Source of the DNA: Anderseniella sp964390445
Lineage (GTDB): Bacteria; Pseudomonadota; Alphaproteobacteria; Rhizobiales; Aestuariivirgaceae
Reading direction: 5' to 3'
Assembly (NCBI GenBank): GCA_964390445.1
Contig: CAYMJJ010000004.1
Coordinates: 4,110 to 68,109, forward strand
DNA: 64,000 nucleotides
Below, in pieces: positions 46,628-54,862 of the stretch. The notes under the pieces are model-generated. The model had not been told where the DNA came from. It worked only from the letters and a program-made list of their open reading frames with translations, and made no database searches. Position 1 is the stretch's first letter. Each line of letters starts with the position of its first letter. The position numbers and the translations under genes are program-made.

Positions 46628-48659
46628 GGCCGGGCCGTCACGCAATAACAACCGACTAGTAAAAGAGACAAGCCCTTATCTGCTTCAGCATGCAGACAAC
46701 CCGGTTGACTGGTACCCCTGGGGCGAGGCTGCATTCGAAGCAGCCAGAGCCGAAGGTAAACCAATCCTTCTCTCCGTAGGATATGCAGCCTGTCACTGGT
46801 GCCACGTCATGGCGCATGAAAGCTTTGAAGACCGGGCAACGGCCGAACTAATGAACCGCCTTTTCATCAACATCAAGGTGGACCGCGAAGAACGCCCTGA
46901 CGTAGACCGCATCTACATGGACGCCCTGCACCTGATGGGCGAGCAAGGCGGCTGGCCACTCACCATGTTTCTGGACACCGGAAGGCGCCCATTCTGGGGT
47001 GGGACATACTTCCCGCCAACCCCCCAGTATGGCCGACCGAGTTTTACGCAGATCCTGGAACGTGTCGCCGAGATCTGGACCAACGAGCGCGACAAGATTG
47101 CCAGTAATTCACAAGCCATACTCGAGGCGCTGACCCGCCGCGACGACAGCCCGACCGGCGCGGGCGTTACACCCGGCCTGCTCGAACCGCTGGCGCGTCA
47201 ACTCATGAAGGCAGTTGACTGGTCAAACGGCGGCCTCGGTAGTTCCCAGAAATTCCCGCAATCACCGCTGTTCGAGCTGATCTGGACGCTCGCCAACGAA
47301 CTTGGCAACAATGAGTGCTATCGCGCGGTAGACCTGACCATGACCAAGATCAGTCAGGGTGGCATCTACGACCACCTCGCCGGCGGTATTGCCAGGTATA
47401 CAGTCGATACCCGCTGGCTCGTACCGCATTTCGAAAAGATGCTCTATGACAACGCCCAGTATGTCCGCCTGCTGGCCCAGATCAACAGTCGTCGGCCATC
47501 CCGATTGTTCCAGACCCGAATCGATGAGACGTGCAACTGGTTGTCAAGTGACATGCTGACCAGCAACAACCTGTTCGCCAGTAGCTATGACGCAGATTCC
47601 GAAGGCGTCGAAGGCAAGTACTATTGCTGGCAGGAAGACGAGATAAACGCAATCTTGCCAGAATCGACTCGATACCTGTTCAAGACCACCTACGACGTCA
47701 CCCCCGAAGGAAACTGGGAACATCAGAACATTCTTAACCGCCTGAACAACGAATCCTTGCTTGATGAAGCGTCCGAACAGTTGCTGGCTGAAGCACGAGT
47801 CACGCTGCTCGACCAACGAAGGACACGGGTTCCGCCCGGATGGGACGACAAGACCCTCACCGACTGGAACGCCCTGACGGCATCCGCTTACGTCCATGCC
47901 TACGTCAGCACCGGCAACCAAGATTATCTGATCCGTGCCAACCAGACATTGAACGAAATCGGTAATCACCTGAACGACGGCGACCAGCTCTACCATAGCA
48001 GCAGGCAAGGCACGCGCTCCAGCTACGCCACAGCTGACGACTACGCTCACCTGATAACCGCGTGTCTCGACATGTACCAGGCCACACTCGCAGTAAACTG
48101 GATCGACAGGGCAGCCACCTACACCGACCAGATGATTCAGCAACATATAGATGCCAACAGCCCTGGTTTTACCATGGCATCCCACCGCACCAAAGACCTC
48201 ATCATCAGAGATACCTACTGGACCGATGACGTGACGCCCAATACCAACGCCACAATGATCACCAACCTGCGCAAACTGTCACTGCTGAGCGGAAACACCA
48301 GTTACCTGGTCATGGCTAAGAGAATCATGAGCGCCTTCGAACCGCGCATGACACAAAACGCCTTCGCCTGTCCGACCGCCTGGATTGCCTGGATTGGCAT
48401 CTCATCTGATCCACAGATCATTCTGACTGGCGACCCTACCGGTGACAGTTTCAAGGCATTGCACGGCGCCACACTCAAATGTGCACCGTCCTATGCCGCG
48501 ATCATGCACGTCTCGCCTAATACCGTTCTTGACCCCAGCCACCCTGCCCATGGAAAAGACCGCGGAGATGACCCCGCGGCCTTCATATGCCGGAACCAGA
48601 CATGTTCGCTACCAGTGACAGACCCGGCAGCGCTACCCGAACTACTAGGCGTTCATTGA
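46626..48659 (+). CDS. DUF255 thioredoxin-like / (alpha/alpha)6-barrel protein (YyaL, SPATA20-like)
   Basis: A 677-residue cytosolic protein. Residues about 8-170 form the DUF255 thioredoxin-like domain (NRLVKETSPYLLQHADNPVDWYPWG; redox-like CHWCH); the rest resembles the glycoside-hydrolase-type barrel of YyaL/SPATA20 proteins (GGIYDHLAGGIARYTVDTRW, VPHFEKMLYDNAQ, NALTASAY). The family is conserved from bacteria to mammals with no settled function. It is divergent from mnmE with overlapping start codons and overlaps the rho 3' end by 15 bp. Confidence 0.93.
   Translation: MAGPSRNNNRLVKETSPYLLQHADNPVDWYPWGEAAFEAARAEGKPILLSVGYAACHWCHVMAHESFEDRATAELMNRLFINIKVDREERPDVDRIYMDALHLMGEQGGWPLTMFLDTGRRPFWGGTYFPPTPQYGRPSFTQILERVAEIWTNERDKIASNSQAILEALTRRDDSPTGAGVTPGLLEPLARQLMKAVDWSNGGLGSSQKFPQSPLFELIWTLANELGNNECYRAVDLTMTKISQGGIYDHLAGGIARYTVDTRWLVPHFEKMLYDNAQYVRLLAQINSRRPSRLFQTRIDETCNWLSSDMLTSNNLFASSYDADSEGVEGKYYCWQEDEINAILPESTRYLFKTTYDVTPEGNWEHQNILNRLNNESLLDEASEQLLAEARVTLLDQRRTRVPPGWDDKTLTDWNALTASAYVHAYVSTGNQDYLIRANQTLNEIGNHLNDGDQLYHSSRQGTRSSYATADDYAHLITACLDMYQATLAVNWIDRAATYTDQMIQQHIDANSPGFTMASHRTKDLIIRDTYWTDDVTPNTNATMITNLRKLSLLSGNTSYLVMAKRIMSAFEPRMTQNAFACPTAWIAWIGISSDPQIILTGDPTGDSFKALHGATLKCAPSYAAIMHVSPNTVLDPSHPAHGKDRGDDPAAFICRNQTCSLPVTDPAALPELLGVH
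48554..48581 (-). terminator. Candidate Rho-independent terminator for rho, inside the DUF255 gene
   Basis: On the minus strand GGCCGCGG and CCGCGGTC (8 bp, one wobble) flank an 8-base loop and are followed by TTTT. It lies 64 bp past the rho stop, within the convergent gene's coding sequence. The T-run is short, so confidence is moderate. Confidence 0.5.
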
Positions 48660-49928
48660 ATCGAAAAAGTCATCATTCGACTTGGTCTGCCGGAGCTTGT
48701 CGAGCAGAAATTCAACTGCATCGACTGTGCCCATAGGATTGAGTATCCGTCGAAGCACGTAGGTCTTCTTTAACTTGACCGGCTCAACCAGCAACTCTTC
48801 CTTGCGGGTGCCGGAGCGCAGGATATCCATCGCCGGGAACACGCGCTTGTCAGCAACCTTGCGGTCGAGCACGATTTCCGAGTTGCCAGTGCCCTTGAAC
48901 TCTTCAAAGATCACTTCATCCATACGGCTACCGGTATCAATCAGTGCGGTGGCAATAATCGTCAGCGATCCACCTTCCTCAATGTTACGTGCTGCACCGA
49001 AGAACCGCTTCGGGCGCTGCAACGCATTCGCGTCTACACCACCAGTCAACACCTTGCCAGACGACGGCACCACCGTGTTGTAGGCACGCCCGAGACGGGT
49101 AATCGAATCGAGCAAGATCACCACATCGCGTCCATGCTCAACCAGTCGCTTGGCCTTCTCGATTACCATCTCGGCCACCTGGACGTGACGGCTGGCGGGT
49201 TCGTCGAACGTCGAGCTTACCACCTCACCGCGCACGGAGCGGCGCATGTCGGTCACTTCCTCCGGACGCTCGTCAATCAACAATACAATGAGGTAACACT
49301 CGGGATGATTTGACGTGATCGACTGGGCGATATTCTGCAACAACACGGTCTTGCCTGTCCGCGGCGGCGCCACGATCAGACCACGCTGACCCTTGCCCAG
49401 CGGCGCAACCAGATCAATCACGCGGCTGGAGTAATCCTTCTTGGTCGGGTCCTGCACTTCCATCACCAGGCGCTCATCAGGATACAGCGGCGTCAGGTTA
49501 TCGAAGTGAATCTTGTGCTTTACCTTCTCCGGCTCCTGGAAGTTGATCGAGTTGACCTTCAGCAGTGCAAAATACCGCTCGCCTTCCTTTGGGCTACGAA
49601 TATCACCCTCAACGGTATCGCCGGTCTTAAGAGCAAATTTCCGGATCTGACTGGGGCTGACATAGATGTCATCAGGACCAGCAAGATAATTTGCATCCGG
49701 AGACCGCAAGAACCCGAACCCGTCCGGCATCACCTCAACGACACCCTCACCGATAATGTTCACATCACGTGCAGCGAGACTTTTGAGAATCGTGAACATC
49801 AGCTCCTGCTTGCGCAGTGCACTGGCATTTTCCACCTCGAGCTCTTCGGCAGCGCTCAGAAGCTCGGCAGGTGATTTCTGTTTCAGGTCGAAAAGCTTGA
49901 TCTGTTCAAGTTCGTCGAGTTTGGTCAT
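48645..49928 (-). CDS. rho: Transcription termination factor Rho
   Basis: A 427-residue hexameric RNA helicase. The N-terminal helical and cold-shock-like RNA-binding domain has GFGFLRSPDANYLAGPDDIYVSPSQIRKF, the ATPase core has Walker A PPRTGKT and the DSITRLGRAYN segment, and the R-loop region GTRKEELLV follows. It is the last gene of a leftward hemE-hemJ-rho run. The 168 bp between hemJ and rho (49929-50096) may hold an autoregulatory leader, but I see no clear structure in it. Confidence 0.97.
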   Translation of the reverse strand: MTKLDELEQIKLFDLKQKSPAELLSAAEELEVENASALRKQELMFTILKSLAARDVNIIGEGVVEVMPDGFGFLRSPDANYLAGPDDIYVSPSQIRKFALKTGDTVEGDIRSPKEGERYFALLKVNSINFQEPEKVKHKIHFDNLTPLYPDERLVMEVQDPTKKDYSSRVIDLVAPLGKGQRGLIVAPPRTGKTVLLQNIAQSITSNHPECYLIVLLIDERPEEVTDMRRSVRGEVVSSTFDEPASRHVQVAEMVIEKAKRLVEHGRDVVILLDSITRLGRAYNTVVPSSGKVLTGGVDANALQRPKRFFGAARNIEEGGSLTIIATALIDTGSRMDEVIFEEFKGTGNSEIVLDRKVADKRVFPAMDILRSGTRKEELLVEPVKLKKTYVLRRILNPMGTVDAVEFLLDKLRQTKSNDDFFDSMNA

Positions 49929-50096
49929 CAGTGGGGACCTATGCAGTGGAAAGTCTGGGCTGTTCGCGCTCTAGGCAACACAGCAACCAGCGATGGGGAG
50001 GGACGCCGGCAGAATTGAAAAAGCAACTCGACGCCTGCGCAGCATCCTATACCAGCAAATCAACCGCAGCGAAACAGGAAAGTCAGGACCCGCAGA

Positions 50097-50528
50097 TCAG
50101 AGGAACGGCTTCACCAACACCATGATGACGACGACGATCATCAACACGGTTGGAAACTCATTCGCTACCCGGAAGGCAACATGTCCACGCTGGTTGGCAT
50201 CAACGGCAAACCTCTTAACCTCAGCCGCAAGCCAGCCGTGAAACCCCGACATCACCAGAACCAAAACCAGCTTCACGATGAACCACCACGGCAAATCCAG
50301 AAGCAAGCCGGACGACCACGCCAGCCACAACCCGGCAATCCAGGAAACCAGCATCGCAGGTGTCATGATAGCCTTCAGCAACCTGCGCTCCATGACCTTG
50401 AGCGTCTCTGACAACTCGCCACCAGGGGTAGCCTTGGCATGGTAAACCATCAAACGCGGCAGATAGAGCAAGCCCACCATCCATGAAATGATGGCCAGCG
50501 TGTGAACCACCTTGATCCAGTCATACAT
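50097..50528 (-). CDS. hemJ: Protoporphyrinogen oxidase HemJ
   Basis: A 143-residue membrane protein with four hydrophobic segments, of the UPF0093/HemJ family, which converts protoporphyrinogen IX to protoporphyrin IX in bacteria lacking HemG and HemY. The N-terminal WIKVVHTLAIISWMVGLLYLPRLMVYH carries the conserved His residues and MERRLLKAIMTPAM the conserved Arg/Lys region. It starts 10 bp after hemE, so the two heme genes are co-transcribed. Confidence 0.94.
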   Translation of the reverse strand: MYDWIKVVHTLAIISWMVGLLYLPRLMVYHAKATPGGELSETLKVMERRLLKAIMTPAMLVSWIAGLWLAWSSGLLLDLPWWFIVKLVLVLVMSGFHGWLAAEVKRFAVDANQRGHVAFRVANEFPTVLMIVVVIMVLVKPFL

Positions 50529-50538
50529 CTAGCGCGGC

Positions 50539-51579
50539 CTACGACTTGTCGAATTCACGAATTGCACTGATCAGGTCAGACACATGCTCTGGCGGGGTTT
50601 CCTTGCGAATTCCGTGACCCAGGTTGAAGATATGCCGCTCCATCGGAAGATCCGACAGTATCCGCCGGGTCGCCGAGACCATTCCGTCACCTCCACCGAT
50701 CAACGCCAGCGGATCCAGATTGCCCTGCACAACACACTTGGGCACCAGATTGTCGCGCGCCCACCGGGTATCCACCGGCCATTCGATACCCACTGCATCA
50801 ACGCCTGACACGTCAACGAAATCCGGTTGCGATACCCCCACGCCGCGGGCGAACCCAATAACCGGTACGGATGGCCAACGTCGTTTCAACTCCGCACGAA
50901 TACGGGCAATCGGTTCAAAACTGTACTTCTGCAACAAGGACCCGCTCAGATCTCCTGCCCATGTATCAAAAATCTGAACCACTTCAGCACCAGCTTCAAT
51001 CTGGCAGCCAAGATACTCAATGGAGGACTCGACAAGCTTTTCAATGAGATCATCAAGCCATGGTTCTGCTGCATAGGCTGCAAGGCGGGTACTGGCGCGT
51101 TCAGAAGATGTACCGCCTTCCACCATATAGCTAGCGACAGTCCAGGGCGCTCCACAAAATCCGATCAAGGTCTTGTCAGCTTCAAGGCCCTTCCTGATCA
51201 ATGACACGGCTTCATAGACAGGCGACAAGGTTTTGTTGAGAACGCCGATGTCCGACGACAGCGCTGCTACACAATCGGCACTGCGGATCCTGCCGAGTAC
51301 CGGACCTTCATTCTCCCTGAAATCCAATGAACAACCCATTGCCTGGGGTATCAGCAAGATATCGGCAAACAAGATCGCAGCGTCCAGATCATACCGGCGC
51401 AGCGGTTGTAGTGTTACCTCACAGGCCAGCTCCGGTGTGTAACACAGGTTCAGGAAACCACCCGCCAGAGCACGCACTTCGCGATACTCCGGCAGATATC
51501 GCCCAGCTTGTCTCATAAGCCAAATTGGCCGCTTCGCTGGCGATTTGCCCTGCAGCACATCAAGTAATGGTTTGCTCAC
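50539..51579 (-). CDS. hemE: Uroporphyrinogen decarboxylase
   Basis: A 346-residue enzyme that converts uroporphyrinogen III to coproporphyrinogen III in heme synthesis. Signatures: PIWLMRQAGRYLPEYR, ILFADILLIPQAMG, GFCGAPWTVASYMVEGG and the C-terminal FNLGHGIRKETPPEHV. The best start is GTG 51579 (VSKPLLDVL), with a GGGACGGGATA purine tract upstream; a TTG at 51600 is the outer limit. The upstream gap is the candidate replication origin. Confidence 0.96.
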   Translation of the reverse strand: MSKPLLDVLQGKSPAKRPIWLMRQAGRYLPEYREVRALAGGFLNLCYTPELACEVTLQPLRRYDLDAAILFADILLIPQAMGCSLDFRENEGPVLGRIRSADCVAALSSDIGVLNKTLSPVYEAVSLIRKGLEADKTLIGFCGAPWTVASYMVEGGTSSERASTRLAAYAAEPWLDDLIEKLVESSIEYLGCQIEAGAEVVQIFDTWAGDLSGSLLQKYSFEPIARIRAELKRRWPSVPVIGFARGVGVSQPDFVDVSGVDAVGIEWPVDTRWARDNLVPKCVVQGNLDPLALIGGGDGMVSATRRILSDLPMERHIFNLGHGIRKETPPEHVSDLISAIREFDKS

Positions 51580-51632
51580 TATCCCGTCCCGAACTTCCAA
51601 ATATGAATCTTTAGATGATGTTGTTGTTGTCC

Positions 51633-51641
51633 TGTGGGTGA
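51633..51641 (-). promoter_or_regulatory. Weak DnaA-box-like sequence
   Basis: TGTGGGTGA matches the reverse-oriented box TGTGGATAA at 7 of 9 bases. It is one of three such sites in the candidate origin. Confidence 0.35.
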
Positions 51642-51693
51642 CCCCAATCCCGGACTGCCCACAATCTGAACGTCCCGGTTGCAGTTGTCTACA

Positions 51694-51702
51694 TTATCCA
51701 GC
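51694..51702 (+). promoter_or_regulatory. DnaA-box-like sequence
   Basis: TTATCCAGC matches the DnaA box TTATCCACA at 7 of 9 bases, with the first seven identical. It lies centrally in the candidate origin. Confidence 0.45.
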
Positions 51703-51924
51703 AAAGAATGACCTCAAGCTGCAAAACAGCCAACGGCTTGTTTAGATAGCAGAAATGACACTCCATTGAAGAGATATCCAAACCTTGTCCATCCATCAGG
51801 AGGCAAATCCGCCGGATTGGCACCTCTCTCACAACCAACCCCACACTTTTCAACAGCGCTCTGAAAAATGAGGAAGGCTGGATGCATGTGAACAATCGAT
51901 TGAAGCCATCCCGGTTAGTCGTGC

Positions 51925-51933
51925 TTTTCCACA
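51925..51933 (+). promoter_or_regulatory. DnaA-box-like sequence
   Basis: TTTTCCACA matches the DnaA box at 8 of 9 bases. It lies beside an AT-rich run, 28 bp before the PPSR start. Confidence 0.5.
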
Positions 51934-51960
51934 AATCATAAACACGCTATGCAGGAAGTT

Positions 51961-52806
51961 ATGCGCAGCACAGCGAAACAGTATTTTCACATGCACCTGG
52001 TATCGGATGCCACCGGTGAGACCCTCAACACCGTTGCCCGGGCCGCTACGGCTTACTATGCCGGCTACCAACCCATCGAGCATATCTATACGCTGGTCCG
52101 AACGTCGCGCCAACTCGACAGGGTCATCAGCGAGGTAGAGAAACAACCAGGAATCGTCCTCTACACGATTGCCGACAACACATTGAAACAGGAAATAGAG
52201 CGGCGATGCGAAAGCCTTGCAATTCCGTGCATCTCGATTCTTGATCCGGTTATTGCCAGCCTTGCCACTTACCTCAATGCAAATGCAAAACCCCATATTG
52301 GCGGTCAGCATGTTCTGAATGCAGAATACTTCCGTCGCATTGATGCGCTGAATTTCACGATGGCTCATGATGACGGGCAGCAGACCGCAGATCTAGACAA
52401 TGCTGATGTGATCCTGCTTGGTATCAGCAGATCATCGAAGACTCCCACCAGCATTTATCTGGCCAACCGGGGCATCAAGACCGCGAACATTCCGCTTGTG
52501 CCAGGTGTAGCGCCACCTGCAGCCTTGATGACAGTCACCAATCCACTGGTCGTTGGCCTGGTCGCCAGTGCAGAGCGCATTGCCCAGATCAGGCGCCACA
52601 GGTTGCTGACTCTCAATGAGGCACGCGACACCAAGTATGCTGACCGCAAGGAGATCACCCAGGAGATCATCGACATGCGAAAACTGTGTGCCTCACGCAA
52701 CTGGCCGGTAATCGACGTTACCCGCCGGTCGATCGAAGAAACAGCAGCTGCCGTGCTGAACCTGCTGAGCAAGCGTCAGCCTGAGATGATGTCCGCCCAA
52801 TCATGA
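51961..52806 (+). CDS. Bifunctional kinase/pyrophosphorylase, PPSR (DUF299) family
   Basis: A 281-residue protein of the DUF299 family, whose members phosphorylate and dephosphorylate a Thr of PEP synthase (PSRP) or pyruvate phosphate dikinase (PDRP). Signatures: YFHMHLVSDATGETLNTVARAA at the N-terminus and the P-loop-like GISRSSKTPTSIYLANRGIK. Which target it has is not visible here. ATG 51961 has AGGAAG just upstream and is preferred to ATG 51949. Its stop overlaps the maf start (ATGA). Confidence 0.93.
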   Translation: MRSTAKQYFHMHLVSDATGETLNTVARAATAYYAGYQPIEHIYTLVRTSRQLDRVISEVEKQPGIVLYTIADNTLKQEIERRCESLAIPCISILDPVIASLATYLNANAKPHIGGQHVLNAEYFRRIDALNFTMAHDDGQQTADLDNADVILLGISRSSKTPTSIYLANRGIKTANIPLVPGVAPPAALMTVTNPLVVGLVASAERIAQIRRHRLLTLNEARDTKYADRKEITQEIIDMRKLCASRNWPVIDVTRRSIEETAAAVLNLLSKRQPEMMSAQS

Positions 52807-53402
52807 AACTGATTCTGGCATCGGCCAGCACTGCCCGCAGGCAGATGCTGCAGGCCGCCGGCTATAATTTCGACATCGTGCCGGCTGACATCGATGAAAC
52901 ACCGATCAAGCTGGCCGCTGATGCCCGATCACAGCCTTCCGATGAACTTGCATTGAAACTTGCAAACGCCAAAGCGGCTGATGTGAGTGCGAGGCACCCA
53001 GAAGCGCTCGTGGTTGGTTCAGACCAGACGTTGTCTTGTGAAAACAAGCGATATTCAAAAGTCACAACTCTTGATCAGGCCGCGCAACAGTTGATGGCCT
53101 TGCAAGGGCGTGATCACCAACTCCATTCAGCCGTTGTTTGCCATCAGCAAGGCAGGTGTGTTTTCGAGGCAGTCGATACTGCCACGCTGACCATGTGGCC
53201 AATGACGAGCCAGGATATCGATTCGTATCTGCAGTCTGCAGGAATTGACATTCTGGGATCAGTCGGATGTTACCAGATAGAAAACAAGGGTGTATGCCTG
53301 TTTCGATCAATTACCGGCAGCCATTTTACCATCATGGGACTACCGCTACTGAACCTGTTGGGATATCTGCGAACGCTAGCCAACCTTAACGACAAGGCAT
53401 GA
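52803..53402 (+). CDS. maf: Maf family nucleotide pyrophosphatase
   Basis: A 199-residue Maf/Ham1-like NTP pyrophosphatase. Seen: LASASTARRQMLQAAG at the N-terminus, the catalytic-region VVGSDQTLSCENKRYSK and a C-terminal helix. Maf proteins hydrolyse non-canonical or surplus nucleotides such as dTTP/UTP or m7GTP; the substrate class is not certain here. It overlaps PPSR by 4 bp and is 1 bp from aroE. Confidence 0.9.
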   Translation: MKLILASASTARRQMLQAAGYNFDIVPADIDETPIKLAADARSQPSDELALKLANAKAADVSARHPEALVVGSDQTLSCENKRYSKVTTLDQAAQQLMALQGRDHQLHSAVVCHQQGRCVFEAVDTATLTMWPMTSQDIDSYLQSAGIDILGSVGCYQIENKGVCLFRSITGSHFTIMGLPLLNLLGYLRTLANLNDKA

Positions 53403-53403
53403 C

Positions 53404-54240
53404 ATGAAACACGCATGTGTCGTAGGTCAGGGAATTTCCCACTCCCGATCGCCTGTTATTCACGGTTTCTGGATCAGGAAGTATGGCCTGGACGCCAGCT
53501 ATGCCATCTGCGACGTTTCACCTGACCGGTTGCCGCAAATCATTGAACAGGTACGAGTTGGCGAACTTGAGGGCTGTAACGTCACGGTACCGCACAAGCA
53601 GGCTGTTGCCGGACTGCTCGATGAAATCGACCAAGCAGCATTGGCGACCGGCAGCATCAATACGGTCTACCGCACTTGCAATGGCCAGGTCCGCGGTACC
53701 TCGACCGATGGACAAGGCTACCTGGCCCATCTTGCGCAGACCTGGCCCGATCATGAAGTGAAGGGCAGCAGCACCGTTGTTCTTGGTGCTGGCGGCGCGG
53801 CACGCAGTATCATTGCGGCCCTGCTGGAAGCGGGTGCCGCCGAAATCCATGTCGCCAACCGCACCTCGTCACGCACGCAACCGCTGGTGTTGCTGGATCG
53901 GGTTCGCGTGAAACCGGTAACGGATGAAGCGCTTGCAGATGTGGCCACAAATGCCGATCTCGTGGTCAATACGACATCACTGGGCACAGGTGGCAAGAGT
54001 GAGTATCCCTTCCCGATAGAAGCAACGCCTGCACGTTGCATCATCTCCGACATCGTCTACGTTCCACTTGAAACGCCGATGTTGAGTCGGGCTCGTCAAC
54101 TCGATCGACGAACGCTTGATGGACTTGGCATGTTACTGCATCAGGCCGTGGAAGGCTTCGGGTTGTGGTTCGGCATCAAGCCAGAAGTGACACCTGAACT
54201 TCGCCGGATTGTCGAACAGGATATCTTGTCCAGTGGCTGA
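53404..54240 (+). CDS. aroE: Shikimate dehydrogenase
   Basis: A 278-residue NADPH-dependent enzyme reducing 3-dehydroshikimate in aromatic amino acid synthesis. The shikimate-binding GISHSRSPVIH is near residue 10, the catalytic Lys is in NVTVPHKQAV, the NADP loop is GAGGAARS, and the C-terminal GLGMLLHQAVEGF is conserved. It begins one base after maf, and its end overlaps coaE by 8 bp. Confidence 0.95.
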   Translation: MKHACVVGQGISHSRSPVIHGFWIRKYGLDASYAICDVSPDRLPQIIEQVRVGELEGCNVTVPHKQAVAGLLDEIDQAALATGSINTVYRTCNGQVRGTSTDGQGYLAHLAQTWPDHEVKGSSTVVLGAGGAARSIIAALLEAGAAEIHVANRTSSRTQPLVLLDRVRVKPVTDEALADVATNADLVVNTTSLGTGGKSEYPFPIEATPARCIISDIVYVPLETPMLSRARQLDRRTLDGLGMLLHQAVEGFGLWFGIKPEVTPELRRIVEQDILSSG

Positions 54241-54862
54241 TACGGAAGTCTTCAAGGTTGCCCTGACCGGATCGATAGCCATGGGCAAGTCAACCGTAGC
54301 GAACATGCTGCGCGACGAGGGTGTTCCGGTGTTCGATGCTGATGCCACGGTTCATCAGCTCTACAGTGAAGGTGGCGGCGCGGTGCCATTGATTGCCGAG
54401 GCATTTCCCGATGCAGTTTCGGGCAATGCAGTTGACCGGGCCAGGCTGTCTGCCCTGGTGCTGTCTGACGGTGCAGCCATAAAGCGTCTTGAGCAGCTCG
54501 TGCATCCGCTGGTTCACGGCGAACAGGCCAGGTTTCTGGAACAGGCACAGGCCGGTGGCGCAGCAATGGTGGTGTTCGATATTCCCTTGCTTTTTGAAGG
54601 CGGGCGCGAGGCAGAGTTCGATGCCGTACTGGTGGTGTCTGCACCCGCAGAAATACAGCGGCAGCGCGCGTTGGCGCGCAACGGCATGAACGTGGATAAG
54701 TTTGAAGCAATTCTTGCTCGCCAGGTGCCAGATGCGGTCAAACGAAGCAAGGCGGACATCATCATACCAACGGGCACGTCACTGGACGAAACCCGCCAGG
54801 CCGTGAAGTCTGCGATAGACAGGTTGAACACTATTCGGAGCGCTGCTCGCCGTGATTCGTGA
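54233..54862 (+). CDS. coaE: Dephospho-CoA kinase
   Basis: A 209-residue P-loop kinase for the last step of CoA synthesis. The P-loop is TGSIAMGKST near residue 12, followed by FDADATVHQLY and VFDIPLLFEGG. I chose GTG 54233, which gives the usual short N-terminus; a TTG at 54209 lies further inside aroE. It overlaps dnaQ by 11 bp. All five genes from PPSR to dnaQ look translationally coupled. Confidence 0.93.
   Translation: MADTEVFKVALTGSIAMGKSTVANMLRDEGVPVFDADATVHQLYSEGGGAVPLIAEAFPDAVSGNAVDRARLSALVLSDGAAIKRLEQLVHPLVHGEQARFLEQAQAGGAAMVVFDIPLLFEGGREAEFDAVLVVSAPAEIQRQRALARNGMNVDKFEAILARQVPDAVKRSKADIIIPTGTSLDETRQAVKSAIDRLNTIRSAARRDS

Larger units (their letters stand above)
51580..51960. other. 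Candidate chromosomal replication origin (oriC) between hemE and PPSR
   Basis: This 381-bp gap is among the longest non-coding stretches in the window. It lies between divergent hemE and the DUF299/PPSR gene, which is where oriC sits in Caulobacter and Rickettsia. It contains DnaA-box-like sequences at 51633-51641, 51694-51702 and 51925-51933, locally AT-rich runs, and a GANTC site at 51605-51609. There are no classical CtrA sites. parAB and parS are close by. The small open frames across it look non-coding. Confidence 0.7.

Noticed and set aside
51545..51934. Small open frames crossing the candidate origin on both strands
   Set aside because: No ribosome-binding sites, no recognisable protein, and they overlap hemE or the DnaA-box region.
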